Positions 9,070 through 17,799 of a stretch of DNA of 64,000 nt are shown in pieces. The stretch lies in assembly GCF_000719475.1 (NCBI RefSeq), contig NZ_JOGO01000017.1, forward strand, positions 1 to 64,000, read 5' to 3'. Under the pieces are notes generated by a model, which saw nothing but the letters and a program-made list of their open reading frames with translations, searched no databases and was not told the DNA's origin. The position numbers and the translations under genes are program-made. Each line of letters opens with the position of its first letter. Position 1 is the stretch's first letter. Source of the DNA: Streptomyces sp. NRRL F-5630. GTDB taxonomy: Bacteria > Actinomycetota > Actinomycetes > Streptomycetales > Streptomycetaceae.

Positions 9070-10392
9070 ATGGGCGGCGCGCGAGCGATGTCCGCTGGTG
9101 CGGGGGAGCGGGAGCCGGGCCCGGTGATGGACCGCGAGGCGGTCGATCGCGCGCTCGCGCGGCGCGGCGCCGAGCGGGAGGCCGTCGAGACCTCGCTGCT
9201 CGCGCTCCAGGACCACGCGGGGCGGCGGCTCCTCGAAGGCGCGGAGCTGACCGGCGTGACGCGTGAGCGCTGGGCGGCCACGGAGGCGGCGATCTCGCTC
9301 CTGTGGGCCTGCTTCGACACGTACTCGCAGGCACTCTCCAAGGCCCGCGCGGTGCGCGCGAGGCGCCGCAACCCCAGCAGTGAGGACCTCGCCGAGCTGA
9401 CCGACCTGCTGGAGGGCCGCTCGCTCGCCGTATCGGGGGCCGCCGGGGCGGCGGGGAACGGGCCCGCCGCCGGCTTGGCGGGCGAGGCGCCCCGGCTCAG
9501 CCACCGCTGCTCCCTGGAGGAGCTGGTGGAGCGGATGAACGAGCTGTACGCGGACTCCCTCGGCGTCGTGATAGCGGCCGACGCGGTGTGGTCGGCGCTG
9601 CCCGCCCGCATCGACCTGCTCTCGGCCGAGCTGAACCGCACGCGCACGCTCGCGCACTCGGTGGGCGTGCGCCCCGGCGAGCACCCGGCGGGGGACGACC
9701 TGGAGCGCATCGCGCGCGTGCTCGGGGCGCTGCGGGAACAAGTGGTCAGCGATCCGCTGGAGTTCTGGCAGCCGCAGGCGGGCGCCGCGGCCCCCGGCGC
9801 GGGCCGTCCCGACACACGGCGCTACGACCGCGAGGCGCGGGCTCTCGACGAGGTGCGCCGCGAGATCGAGGCCGTACTGGCGGTGCGCCAGGACGCGGAG
9901 GCGCGGCTGCGGGAGCTGAGCGACCTGCTCTCGCGCGCGGACCGCACGCTCGCCGAGGCGCGCGCGGCCCGTGGTGAGGTGCTCGCGAAGATAGCGGCCT
10001 CGGAGGTCCCGGCGGTGAGCGGCCCGCCCGTCGCGCTCCAGGAGGAGCTGTCGCGCGCCGCCGAGTACCGCAGGCGCGGGCACTGGTCGCGGCTCAGCCC
10101 GCTGCTCGACTCGCTCGAAGCGCGGGCCGGGGACGAACTCCTGCGAGCACGCGAGCAGTTGTCGGCGGTCGCGGCGCCGCTCGCGATCCGCGCGGAGCTG
10201 CGCGGGCGGCTCGACGCGTACCGCGCGAAGGTCGCGAGGCACGGTCTCGCCGAGGACACTCTCCTCATGGAGCGCTACGACGCGGCCCGCCGCATGTTGT
10301 GGAGCGCGCCCTGCGATCTGCGGGCGGCCGAGCAGGCGGTGCTGCGGTACCAGCGGGCGGTGGCGCAGACGCTGGCCGGTGAGCAGGGGTGA
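9070..10392 (+). CDS. Coiled-coil protein of unknown function in the PknG locus
   Basis: Hydrophilic protein of 440 aa without membrane spans. It is dominated by Ala-, Glu-, Arg- and Leu-rich helices with heptad-like spacing (for example around residues 235-330), so an elongated coiled coil is likely. The ATG at 9070 is preceded by GGAAAGGAG; earlier in-frame starts have no comparable site. I recognise no catalytic motif. Its place between the binding protein and the kinase suggests a scaffold or kinase-associated role, but that is inference from position only. It ends close to the kinase start, and the alternative GTG start of the kinase would overlap it. Confidence 0.7.
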   Translation: MGGARAMSAGAGEREPGPVMDREAVDRALARRGAEREAVETSLLALQDHAGRRLLEGAELTGVTRERWAATEAAISLLWACFDTYSQALSKARAVRARRRNPSSEDLAELTDLLEGRSLAVSGAAGAAGNGPAAGLAGEAPRLSHRCSLEELVERMNELYADSLGVVIAADAVWSALPARIDLLSAELNRTRTLAHSVGVRPGEHPAGDDLERIARVLGALREQVVSDPLEFWQPQAGAAAPGAGRPDTRRYDREARALDEVRREIEAVLAVRQDAEARLRELSDLLSRADRTLAEARAARGEVLAKIAASEVPAVSGPPVALQEELSRAAEYRRRGHWSRLSPLLDSLEARAGDELLRAREQLSAVAAPLAIRAELRGRLDAYRAKVARHGLAEDTLLMERYDAARRMLWSAPCDLRAAEQAVLRYQRAVAQTLAGEQG

Positions 10393-10447
10393 GCCGGGCG
10401 AGCGGACGTACGGACATCGTCCCGTCGGGGCGGAACGGGGGAAGCGG

Positions 10448-13276
10448 ATGAACGAGCAGGCGTGCCAGCGGCCGGGCTGCGAGGGCCGGTACGAGGACGT
10501 GGGCGGCGGAGAGCTGTACTGCGACACGTGCGGGCTCGCCCCCGTGGTCGCCCCCGACGGAGCGCTCGGCTCTCCCCCGACCGGCGTGACGGTGAGCGGC
10601 GGGCGGGGCGCCTCGGGCGGCACGGCCGCCACCCACGGCGCGGGCCCGCCGGGGTCGCGCGGGACGGGTGCGGGCTCGGGGGCCTCGTACGGCTCCGGGT
10701 CGGGAACCGGCTACGGCTCCGGTGCGGCGTACGGCGCGGGTGCCGCGTACGGTTCCGGCGCGGTCGCCTCCTACGGCTCGGGCGGGCCCGTCTCGTACGG
10801 CTCCGCGCCCTCCACGCGGGCCTCCAACTCCTCGCGCTCCTCGCGGCGCTCGGTCTCCGGGCGGCTCTCCGGGAGCAGTACGGCGCGGCAGGTGAGCGCG
10901 CGCAGCACGGGCTCCGCGTCCTCGGGATCGGCGCGCGGGCGGCTCGGCGCCGGGCTCGTGAGCGTGCCCACCGTGCCCCGGCACGACCCGCGCGCGGCGG
11001 TCCTGGAGCGCGCCGAGGTGCCCGAGCGCAAGCGGTTCTGCTCGCGCGCCGACTGCGGCGCCCCGGTGGGGCGTGCGCGCGGGGAGCGCCCGGGACGCAC
11101 GGAGGGCTTCTGCACGAAGTGCGGGCACCCGTACTCCTTCGTGCCCAAGCTGGGGCCGGGGACCGTGGTGCACGGTCAGTACGAGGTGGTCGGCTGCCTC
11201 GCGCACGGCGGGCTCGGCTGGGTCTACCTCGCGATCGACCGCGCTGTCTCGGACCGCTGGGTCGTGCTCAAGGGCCTGCTCGACACGGGCGACCAGGACG
11301 CGATGGAGGCGGCGATCTCGGAGCGGCGCTTCCTCGCCGAGATCGAGCACGCCACCATCGTGCGCATCTACAACTTCGTCGAGCACCTCGACCCGCGCAC
11401 GGGGTCGCTCGACGGCTACATCGTCATGGAGTACGTGGGCGGCAAGTCGCTCAAGGAGATCGCCAACGCCCGCCGCACCGCCGACGGCCGCCGCGACCCG
11501 CTGCCGGTCGAGCAGGCGTGCGCCTTCGGCATCGAGGCGCTCGACGCGCTCGGCCACCTGCACAGCCGCTCGCTGCTGTACTGCGATTTCAAGGTGGACA
11601 ACGCGATCCAGACCGAGGACCGGCTCAAGCTCATCGACATGGGCGCGGTGCGCCGCGCCGACGACGAGGAGTCGGCGATCTACGGGACGGTCGGCTACCA
11701 GGCGCCCGAGGTCGCCGAGCTCGGCCCCTCGGTCGCCTCCGACCTGTACACGGTGGCGCGCACGCTGGCGGTGCTCACCTTCGACTTCCAGGGCTACACG
11801 ACGGTCTACGCGGACAGCCTGCCCGACCCCGCCGAGGTCCCGGTCTTCCAGGAGTTCGAGTCCTTCTACCGGCTCCTCGTCCGCGCCACGGACCCGGACC
11901 CGGCCCGCCGCTTCGCCTCGGCGGAGGAGATGGCGGAGCAGCTCACCGGGGTGCTGCGGGAGATCGTGGCGCGCCGCACAGGCCGTCCGCACCCCGCGCT
12001 CTCGACCCACTTCGGCCCGGAACTGCGCGTCCCCGACACGGAGTTGTTCCTCCCGGCGGGCGGCGCGGTCTCGGCGCTCGGCGTGCGGGACACGGGGGGC
12101 GGGAGCGGCGCGGGCGGGAAGGGGTGGGGTCGGCGCCGGGCGCGCACCACCCCGGCGGGACAGGCGGCGGGCGCGGCACCGCGCGCCACGACCGGCCCCG
12201 CGCCCGCCGGTTTCGGCCCCCCGCCGGGCCTGCCCGCGCAAGCCACCCTGCCCGCACAAGCCGCCCCGCCCGCGCGGCCCGGCCTCCCTTCGTCGCCCGG
12301 CACCGCCCCGCTCCCCGCGCCTCCCGCCGCACCCCCCGTCTCCCCCGCCACCGCGCTCCGCCCGCTGCGGCTCCCCGAGGCTGCGCTCGCGCTACCGGTG
12401 CCGCGCGTGGACGCGAGCGACCCGAGCGCGGGCTTCCTCGCCGGTCTGCACACGGCGGTGCACGGCGAGTTGATCAGCGCCCTGCGCGACGCCCCGGCCG
12501 ACTCGCCCGAGGTGCGGCTGCGCGAAGTCCGGGCGCGTCTGGAGATGGGGCAGCCGGACGCGGCGGGGCGCTCGCTCGACGACCTGGAGCGCGCGTTCCC
12601 CGAGGACTGGCGGGTCGTCTGGTACCGGGGTCTCGCCTCGCTCGTGACGGGCGAACTGGACCGGGCCGCCCTCTCCTTCGACGCGGTCTACGACGCCTTC
12701 CCCGGTGAGGCCGCGCCGAAGCTGGCGCTCGCCCTGTGCGCCGAGGCGCTCGGCCAGCTCGACAACGCCGTGGAGTACTACCGGCTCGTGTGGCAGACCG
12801 ACCCGGGCTATGTGAGCGCCGCCTTCGGCCTGGCGCGGGTGCTCTTCGCGGCGGGTGAACGCGCGTCCTCGGTACGGGCCCTGGAGACGGTGCCCGAGTC
12901 CTCGGTGCACCACGCCGCCGCCGGGATCGCGGCGACCCGCGCACGGTTGCGGGGGCGGGCCCCCGGGCAGACGCCCCTCGCCGACCTGCGCGCGGCGGCG
13001 GCGCGGCTCGGTGAACTGGGCGACGCGGTCGACGCGGTGCGGGCGCAGGGACTCGCGGCCGAGGTACTGGGCGCGGCGCTGGACTGGGTACTCTCGGGTC
13101 GCCACGGCGCAGGGCCGCAGGAGGGTGGTCTGCTGGGCTGCCCGCTCGACGAGCGCGGGCTCCGGTTCGGCCTGGAACGCGCCTTCCGGACCTTGGCCAG
13201 GCTCGCCGGTGACGGCGGGGAACGGATCGAACTGGTGGAGCGGGCCAACCGACTCCGCCCCCGGACGTGGGTGTGA
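10448..13276 (+). CDS. pknG: PknG-type serine/threonine protein kinase
   Basis: Soluble kinase of about 942 aa with PknG architecture. Two cysteine sets could form rubredoxin-like metal sites: C6/C11/C25/C28 and C198/C203/C222/C225. Between them lies a Gly/Ser/Tyr-rich linker of repeated YGSG-like units (about residues 75-120). The kinase domain (about 243-510) has the ATP loop LAHGGLGWVYLAI, Lys275, a catalytic loop YCDFKVDN with Asp380 in place of the usual HRD, and DMG at Asp397. A Pro/Ala-rich linker (about 530-655) precedes TPR-like helices to the end. ATG 10448 follows GGGGGAAG; a GTG at 10379 overlapping the upstream gene is the alternative. In mycobacteria PknG controls 2-oxoglutarate and glutamate metabolism through FHA-protein phosphorylation. 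Confidence 0.9.
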   Translation: MNEQACQRPGCEGRYEDVGGGELYCDTCGLAPVVAPDGALGSPPTGVTVSGGRGASGGTAATHGAGPPGSRGTGAGSGASYGSGSGTGYGSGAAYGAGAAYGSGAVASYGSGGPVSYGSAPSTRASNSSRSSRRSVSGRLSGSSTARQVSARSTGSASSGSARGRLGAGLVSVPTVPRHDPRAAVLERAEVPERKRFCSRADCGAPVGRARGERPGRTEGFCTKCGHPYSFVPKLGPGTVVHGQYEVVGCLAHGGLGWVYLAIDRAVSDRWVVLKGLLDTGDQDAMEAAISERRFLAEIEHATIVRIYNFVEHLDPRTGSLDGYIVMEYVGGKSLKEIANARRTADGRRDPLPVEQACAFGIEALDALGHLHSRSLLYCDFKVDNAIQTEDRLKLIDMGAVRRADDEESAIYGTVGYQAPEVAELGPSVASDLYTVARTLAVLTFDFQGYTTVYADSLPDPAEVPVFQEFESFYRLLVRATDPDPARRFASAEEMAEQLTGVLREIVARRTGRPHPALSTHFGPELRVPDTELFLPAGGAVSALGVRDTGGGSGAGGKGWGRRRARTTPAGQAAGAAPRATTGPAPAGFGPPPGLPAQATLPAQAAPPARPGLPSSPGTAPLPAPPAAPPVSPATALRPLRLPEAALALPVPRVDASDPSAGFLAGLHTAVHGELISALRDAPADSPEVRLREVRARLEMGQPDAAGRSLDDLERAFPEDWRVVWYRGLASLVTGELDRAALSFDAVYDAFPGEAAPKLALALCAEALGQLDNAVEYYRLVWQTDPGYVSAAFGLARVLFAAGERASSVRALETVPESSVHHAAAGIAATRARLRGRAPGQTPLADLRAAAARLGELGDAVDAVRAQGLAAEVLGAALDWVLSGRHGAGPQEGGLLGCPLDERGLRFGLERAFRTLARLAGDGGERIELVERANRLRPRTWV

Positions 13277-13279
13277 TTG

Positions 13280-14830
13280 ATGGCGCGGACGCATCAGCTG
13301 GCGGCTTGTCCCCGGTGCGCGGAACCACTCGACGCGAGTGATCTGTACTGCGGGGGCTGCGGCTACGACCTCTCGGCGGTGCCCGGGCCCCCCGCGGCCC
13401 CGCCGGCCCCCGCCACCGACTGGCCGCAGGCCCGCGAGACGGACGGCACGGGCCGCCCCGCGCCCGTCCTGCGCGCCTCGGACCTCCCCGCGACGGTCTC
13501 GGACGCCTCCGCGCGCCCGGAGGAGCCGACGCTGCCCGAGGGCGTGCGGGTTCCCGAGGAGGCCCGGGTCCCGGAGGTACGGGCGAGCGGCGGCCCCCGG
13601 CACGTGCACGACCACCCTGCCGAGCACCCCGAACCCCCGGACGGCGACTACGCCCTGGCGGCCGCGCCCCCCGTACCGCCCACGCCGCCGGGCGCCGGGG
13701 TGCCCGTACCGGCGCGGTCCGCCGACGCCCCCCTGCCGCCGCGTCCGGAAGGCGCGCCGGAAGCCGCGCCGGGGTCACCCGCGCCAGGCGCCGCCGCGCC
13801 ACCCGCCCCCGCGCCGAGCCACGCCGCGCCACCCGCTCCCGCGCCACCCGCCCCAGATGCCGGCCCCGAGGCCGCGCCCGATCCGCGGCTGAGCCCGCCG
13901 CCGCCCGAACCCGGCCCGGTGTGCGCGCGGTGCGGCGCGGGGCGGGTCGACGCGGATGGCTACTGCGAGCGGTGCGGGCACGCGCAGCCTCGTCCGCGCG
14001 ACCACATGGAGCGAGAGCTGAGCACGCTCGCGGCCGTGAGCGACCGGGGGCTGCGCCACCACCGCAACGAGGACGCCTTCGCGGTCGCAGCGACCGCGCT
14101 GCCCGACGGGGCCACGGCCGCCGTCGCCGTCGTGTGCGACGGCGTCTCCTCGGCGACGCGCCCCGACGCCGCCTCGCTCGCCGCCGCGCGGACCGCCGAG
14201 GCCGCGCTCATGGCGTCGCTCCCGCGCGGCACCCGTCCCGAGCAGGCGATGCGCGAGGCGATCGAGCGGGCGGCCGAGGCCGTCAACGCGCTCGCCGACG
14301 AACCGGTCCTGCCCCCCGAGGAGCCGGGCCAGAACGCCCCGGCGTGCACGCTCGTCGCCTCGATCGTCACCGAGGAACTCCTCGTCGTCGGCTGGGTCGG
14401 CGACAGTCGCGTCTACTGGGTGCCCGCCGACCGCTCCACGACCCCGTACCGCCTCACCGAGGACGACTCGTGGGCGGCGCAGATGGTCGCCGCCCGGCTG
14501 CTGAGCGAGGAGGAGGCGTACGCGGACGAGCGCGCGCACGCCATCACGGGCTGGCTCGGCGCCGACGCCTACGAACTGGAGCCGCACACGGCCGCCTTCC
14601 GGCCCGAGGCGCCGGGGACCGTCGTGGTGTGCACGGACGGCCTGTGGAACTACGCCGAGAGCGCGGAGGCGATGGCCGCGCTCCTGCCCGCCGACTCGGG
14701 CAGCCGCCCGCTCGACGCGGCACGCACGCTCGTGCGCTACGCGCTCGACAGCGGCGGCCACGACAACATCACGGTCGCCGTCGTCCCGTACCCGGCCCCC
14801 GGCGAACCGGTGCGCCTGGAGGCGCGGTGA
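13280..14830 (+). CDS. PP2C-family protein phosphatase with zinc ribbons
   Basis: Protein of 516 aa that starts 3 nt after the kinase stop. Residues 10-27 hold a zinc-ribbon pattern CPRC...CGGC, and a second one (CARC...CERC) lies near residues 215-234 after a long Pro/Ala linker. From about 245 the PPM/PP2C fold follows: SDRGLRHHRNEDAF, VVCDGVSS, GWVGDSRVYW, VVCTDGLWNY and GGHDNITVAVV, which carry the metal-binding aspartates. It is the expected phosphatase counterpart of the kinase encoded just upstream. The zinc ribbons resemble those of the kinase and the FHA protein, possibly a shared docking device. No membrane span is visible, so it should act in the cytoplasm. Confidence 0.88.
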   Translation: MARTHQLAACPRCAEPLDASDLYCGGCGYDLSAVPGPPAAPPAPATDWPQARETDGTGRPAPVLRASDLPATVSDASARPEEPTLPEGVRVPEEARVPEVRASGGPRHVHDHPAEHPEPPDGDYALAAAPPVPPTPPGAGVPVPARSADAPLPPRPEGAPEAAPGSPAPGAAAPPAPAPSHAAPPAPAPPAPDAGPEAAPDPRLSPPPPEPGPVCARCGAGRVDADGYCERCGHAQPRPRDHMERELSTLAAVSDRGLRHHRNEDAFAVAATALPDGATAAVAVVCDGVSSATRPDAASLAAARTAEAALMASLPRGTRPEQAMREAIERAAEAVNALADEPVLPPEEPGQNAPACTLVASIVTEELLVVGWVGDSRVYWVPADRSTTPYRLTEDDSWAAQMVAARLLSEEEAYADERAHAITGWLGADAYELEPHTAAFRPEAPGTVVVCTDGLWNYAESAEAMAALLPADSGSRPLDAARTLVRYALDSGGHDNITVAVVPYPAPGEPVRLEAR

Positions 14831-14986
14831 CAGCCCCGCGGTGACACGTCTCCGGTGACGCCCGCGCAAGCGGGCGGCCGGGGCGTATGGACCGCCGGGC
14901 CGTATGGGCCGCCGGGGCGTGTGGGAGCGCGCGGGACACGTGAGAAGCCGTCGGTACGTGGGAAGTCGATGAGGGGGAACGGCGTC

Positions 14987-16309
14987 ATGGCGAATTTCTC
15001 GAAGCCCGAGGGGCCCCGGTTCGAGGTCGAGGTCTACCAGAACCCGTATCTGCCGGAGGGTTCCGGCGAGGTGCACGCCGTCGTCACGGTGACGGCGACG
15101 GGCGGCGGCACGGGCGCGCTCACCGCCGCGGGCCGGGGCCAGGACGCCGCGGTGGCGCTCATGGTCGACTGCTCGGGCTCGATGCAGTACCCGCCGAGCA
15201 AGCTCCACCACGCCAAGGAGGCCACCGGGGCCGCGCTCGACACGCTCCGCGACGGCACCCGCTTCGCCGTCATCGCGGGCACCCACGTCGCCAGGGAGGT
15301 CTACCCGGGCGGTGGCGCGCTCGCCGTCGCCGACGACCGCACCCGCGCCGAGGCGAAGCAGGCGCTGCGCGCGCTCACGGCCTCGGGCGGCACCGCCGTC
15401 GGCAGGTGGCTGCGCCTCGCCGAGCGCCTGCTCTCCCAGGCGCCCGCCGCGATCAGGCACGGCATCCTCCTCACCGACGGGCGCAACGAGCACGAGCAGC
15501 CGCAGGAGTTGCGCGCCGCGCTCGACAGTTGCGCGGGCCGCTTCACCTGCGACGCGCGCGGGGTCGGCACCGACTGGGAGGTGGCCGAGGTCACCGGCAT
15601 CGCCTCCGCGCTCCTCGGCAGCGCCGATATCGTCGCCGAACCCGAGGCGCTCACCGCGGACTTCACGCGCATGATGGAGAACGTCATGGGCAAGGAGGTC
15701 GCCGATGTCGCGCTGCGCCTGTGGACCCCGCAGGGCGCCGAACCCGTCTTCGTCAAGCAGGTCGCCCCCAGCGTCGAGGACCTCACCGCCCGCCGCACCG
15801 AGCCCGCCCCGCGCACCGGGGACTACCCGACCGGCTCGTGGGGCGACGAATCGCGCGACTACCACGTCTGCGTCCGCGTCCCGCCCGCCGGGCTCGGCCA
15901 GGAGATGCTCGCGGCGCGGGTCTCCCTCGTCGTCCCCGAGACGGACGGCTCGGCGACCCGGCTCGGACACGGGCTCGTGCGGGCCGTGTGGACGGACGAC
16001 ATCGCGGCGTCCACGCGACTGAACCCGCAGGTCGCGCACTACACGGGGCAGGCCGAACTGGCGGGCGCGGTACGCGAGGGGCTCGAGGCGCGCAAGTCCG
16101 GTGACCAGGAACGCGCCACGGCGCGGCTCGGTCGCGCCGTGCAACTCGCGCACGCCTCGGGGAACGAGGCGACGGCCAAGCTGCTCGCCAAGGTGGTGGA
16201 CGTCGTGGACGCGCCTGCGGGTACTGTGCGACTGAAGGCGAAAGTGACGGAGGCGGACGAGATGACCCTCGAAACACGGTCCACCAAGACCGTGCGGGTC
16301 AGGAAGTAG
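14987..16309 (+). CDS. von Willebrand factor A domain protein
   Basis: Soluble protein of 440 aa. The ATG at 14987 follows GAGGGGGAAC; upstream in-frame codons look non-coding. After about 55 residues of beta-rich sequence the VWA domain begins, with the metal-ion adhesion site DCSGS near residue 60, a conserved threonine in ASGGTAVG and the aspartate of LLTDGRNEH. The C-terminal half is beta-rich, then helical. VWA domains mediate metal-dependent protein contacts, and in bacteria they often sit next to kinase, phosphatase and FHA genes. Here it lies between the phosphatase and FHA genes of the PknG locus, so a scaffold role is plausible. No enzymatic motif is visible. Confidence 0.85.
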   Translation: MANFSKPEGPRFEVEVYQNPYLPEGSGEVHAVVTVTATGGGTGALTAAGRGQDAAVALMVDCSGSMQYPPSKLHHAKEATGAALDTLRDGTRFAVIAGTHVAREVYPGGGALAVADDRTRAEAKQALRALTASGGTAVGRWLRLAERLLSQAPAAIRHGILLTDGRNEHEQPQELRAALDSCAGRFTCDARGVGTDWEVAEVTGIASALLGSADIVAEPEALTADFTRMMENVMGKEVADVALRLWTPQGAEPVFVKQVAPSVEDLTARRTEPAPRTGDYPTGSWGDESRDYHVCVRVPPAGLGQEMLAARVSLVVPETDGSATRLGHGLVRAVWTDDIAASTRLNPQVAHYTGQAELAGAVREGLEARKSGDQERATARLGRAVQLAHASGNEATAKLLAKVVDVVDAPAGTVRLKAKVTEADEMTLETRSTKTVRVRK

Positions 16310-16437
16310 CCCTCGCGCGCCGCCCCCCGCACGACGCATGTGCGGCGGTGGCCCCGCCCTTCCGGACCCTCCGGGCCGGATGCTGTCAGTGACCGGCCGG
16401 GAGGCCGGAGAAGAGAAGGAGAGGAGGAAGCGCCGAC

Positions 16438-17733
16438 ATGCCGACCTGCCCGAACGGACATCAGTCGAGCTCCGACGACTGGTGCGAGATCTGCGGCCAT
16501 CGCATGGCCGGGTCGGGCGGACCTGTGCCGCCGCCTTCCCCGCCCCCCGCGCCCAGCCCGTACGGATACCCGCAGAGCGGGAACCGGCCGGAGGCCGAGC
16601 GCTGCCCCCAGTGCGGTACGCCACGCGAGTCCGGTGGCCCGTTCTGCGAGCACTGCCGGTGGAACTTCCTGACCGGTACGGCGACGAGCTACGTGCCGGC
16701 CGCGCCCGCGCCACCCGCCGGCGGAGGCTTCCCCGGCCCCCAGACGCACGAGTACCAGGAGTCGCGGCCCTCCAGGATCAACAGGCCTCCCGAGCCGATC
16801 GTCCCGGACATGATCCAGCGGCCCGGCCCCGGTTATCCGGCGCAGGGTGAGCAGGAGCCGCCCTCGTACCCGGGCGGCAGCCCCGGCGCCCACGGGGGCA
16901 GCGGTACGGGAGGCGACCAGGGCGCCCGCCCCGCGCAGGGCGGCTTCCCCGACCCGTACTCCCAGCCGAGCGGCTATGGGCCCGGTCCCGCCACCACGCA
17001 GCCGCCCCAGGCACCCCAACAGCCCCAGCAGCCCCAGGCACCGCAGCGGCACCAGCAGCAGCGGCACCAGCAGCCCGGTGTGGACGACTGGCCGATCGCC
17101 CCGCCCGCCCCGTACCGGCCGAACGACCCCGGCCAGAACGGTCCGGGACCGAACGGTGGGCTGCCCCACACCTCGGCCCCGAACGGCCCGGGGGCGCACG
17201 GGCAGGGTGCCAACGGGCCGGGCGCGCACGGCCAGGGTCCGCACAGTCCGGGCATCCCGGGTCCGGGCGGGCCGCGGCCCGGCGGTCACGGCGACCCCTT
17301 CGGGCAGGGCCCCGCCGGTCCCGTGCCGGGGACCTGGAGCGTCACGTACGGCCCCGATCGTGAGTACTTCCTCGCGATGATGCAGCGCAGCGGCCCCGAG
17401 GCGGCCGGGCTCAGCCTGCCCGCGTACTCCCCGGAGCAGCGCATCGAGCTGACCGGGAGCCAGATCACGATCGGCCGCCGCAGGCACTCCACGGGCAACA
17501 CCCCCGACATCGACCTGTCGGTGCCCCCGGAGGACCCCGGGGTCTCGCACCAGCACGCCATGCTGACGCGCCAGCAGGACGGCACGTGGGCGGTCGTGGA
17601 CCAGAACTCCACGAACGGCACGACGGTCAACGGCTCGGAAGAGCCCATTCAGCCCTTCGTGGTCCAGCCGCTCTCGGACGGCGACCGCGTCCACGTCGGC
17701 GCGTGGACGACGATCACGATCCACCGCGGCTGA
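16438..17733 (+). CDS. FHA-domain protein with N-terminal zinc ribbons
   Basis: Protein of 431 aa starting behind GAGGAGGAAG. Two short zinc-ribbon motifs (CPNGH...CEIC and CPQC...CEHC) occupy the first 80 residues. A 240-residue Pro/Gly/Gln-rich disordered linker follows, with runs of PQ and GPN/GAHG repeats. The C-terminal 100 residues form an FHA domain: QITIGRRRH, VSHQHAML and NSTNGTTVNG contain the residues that bind phosphothreonine. FHA proteins read Ser/Thr kinase output, and in mycobacteria the FHA protein GarA is the key PknG substrate. This protein has no clear GarA N-terminal phosphosite, but its location makes it a candidate client of the local kinase. It is the last gene of the locus. 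Confidence 0.88.
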   Translation: MPTCPNGHQSSSDDWCEICGHRMAGSGGPVPPPSPPPAPSPYGYPQSGNRPEAERCPQCGTPRESGGPFCEHCRWNFLTGTATSYVPAAPAPPAGGGFPGPQTHEYQESRPSRINRPPEPIVPDMIQRPGPGYPAQGEQEPPSYPGGSPGAHGGSGTGGDQGARPAQGGFPDPYSQPSGYGPGPATTQPPQAPQQPQQPQAPQRHQQQRHQQPGVDDWPIAPPAPYRPNDPGQNGPGPNGGLPHTSAPNGPGAHGQGANGPGAHGQGPHSPGIPGPGGPRPGGHGDPFGQGPAGPVPGTWSVTYGPDREYFLAMMQRSGPEAAGLSLPAYSPEQRIELTGSQITIGRRRHSTGNTPDIDLSVPPEDPGVSHQHAMLTRQQDGTWAVVDQNSTNGTTVNGSEEPIQPFVVQPLSDGDRVHVGAWTTITIHRG

Positions 17734-17743
17734 ACGCCGCAAC

Positions 17744-17778
17744 CGAGGGGCCGCACGCCACGCGCGTGCGGCCCCTCG
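17744..17778. terminator. Bidirectional hairpin terminator
   Basis: Perfect 15-base inverted repeat (CGAGGGGCCGCACGC and its complement) with a 5-base loop, between the convergent FHA and methyltransferase genes. It can serve both strands. Confidence 0.75.
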
Positions 17779-17799
17779 CCGTGCTTCCGGCGCGGGCGG

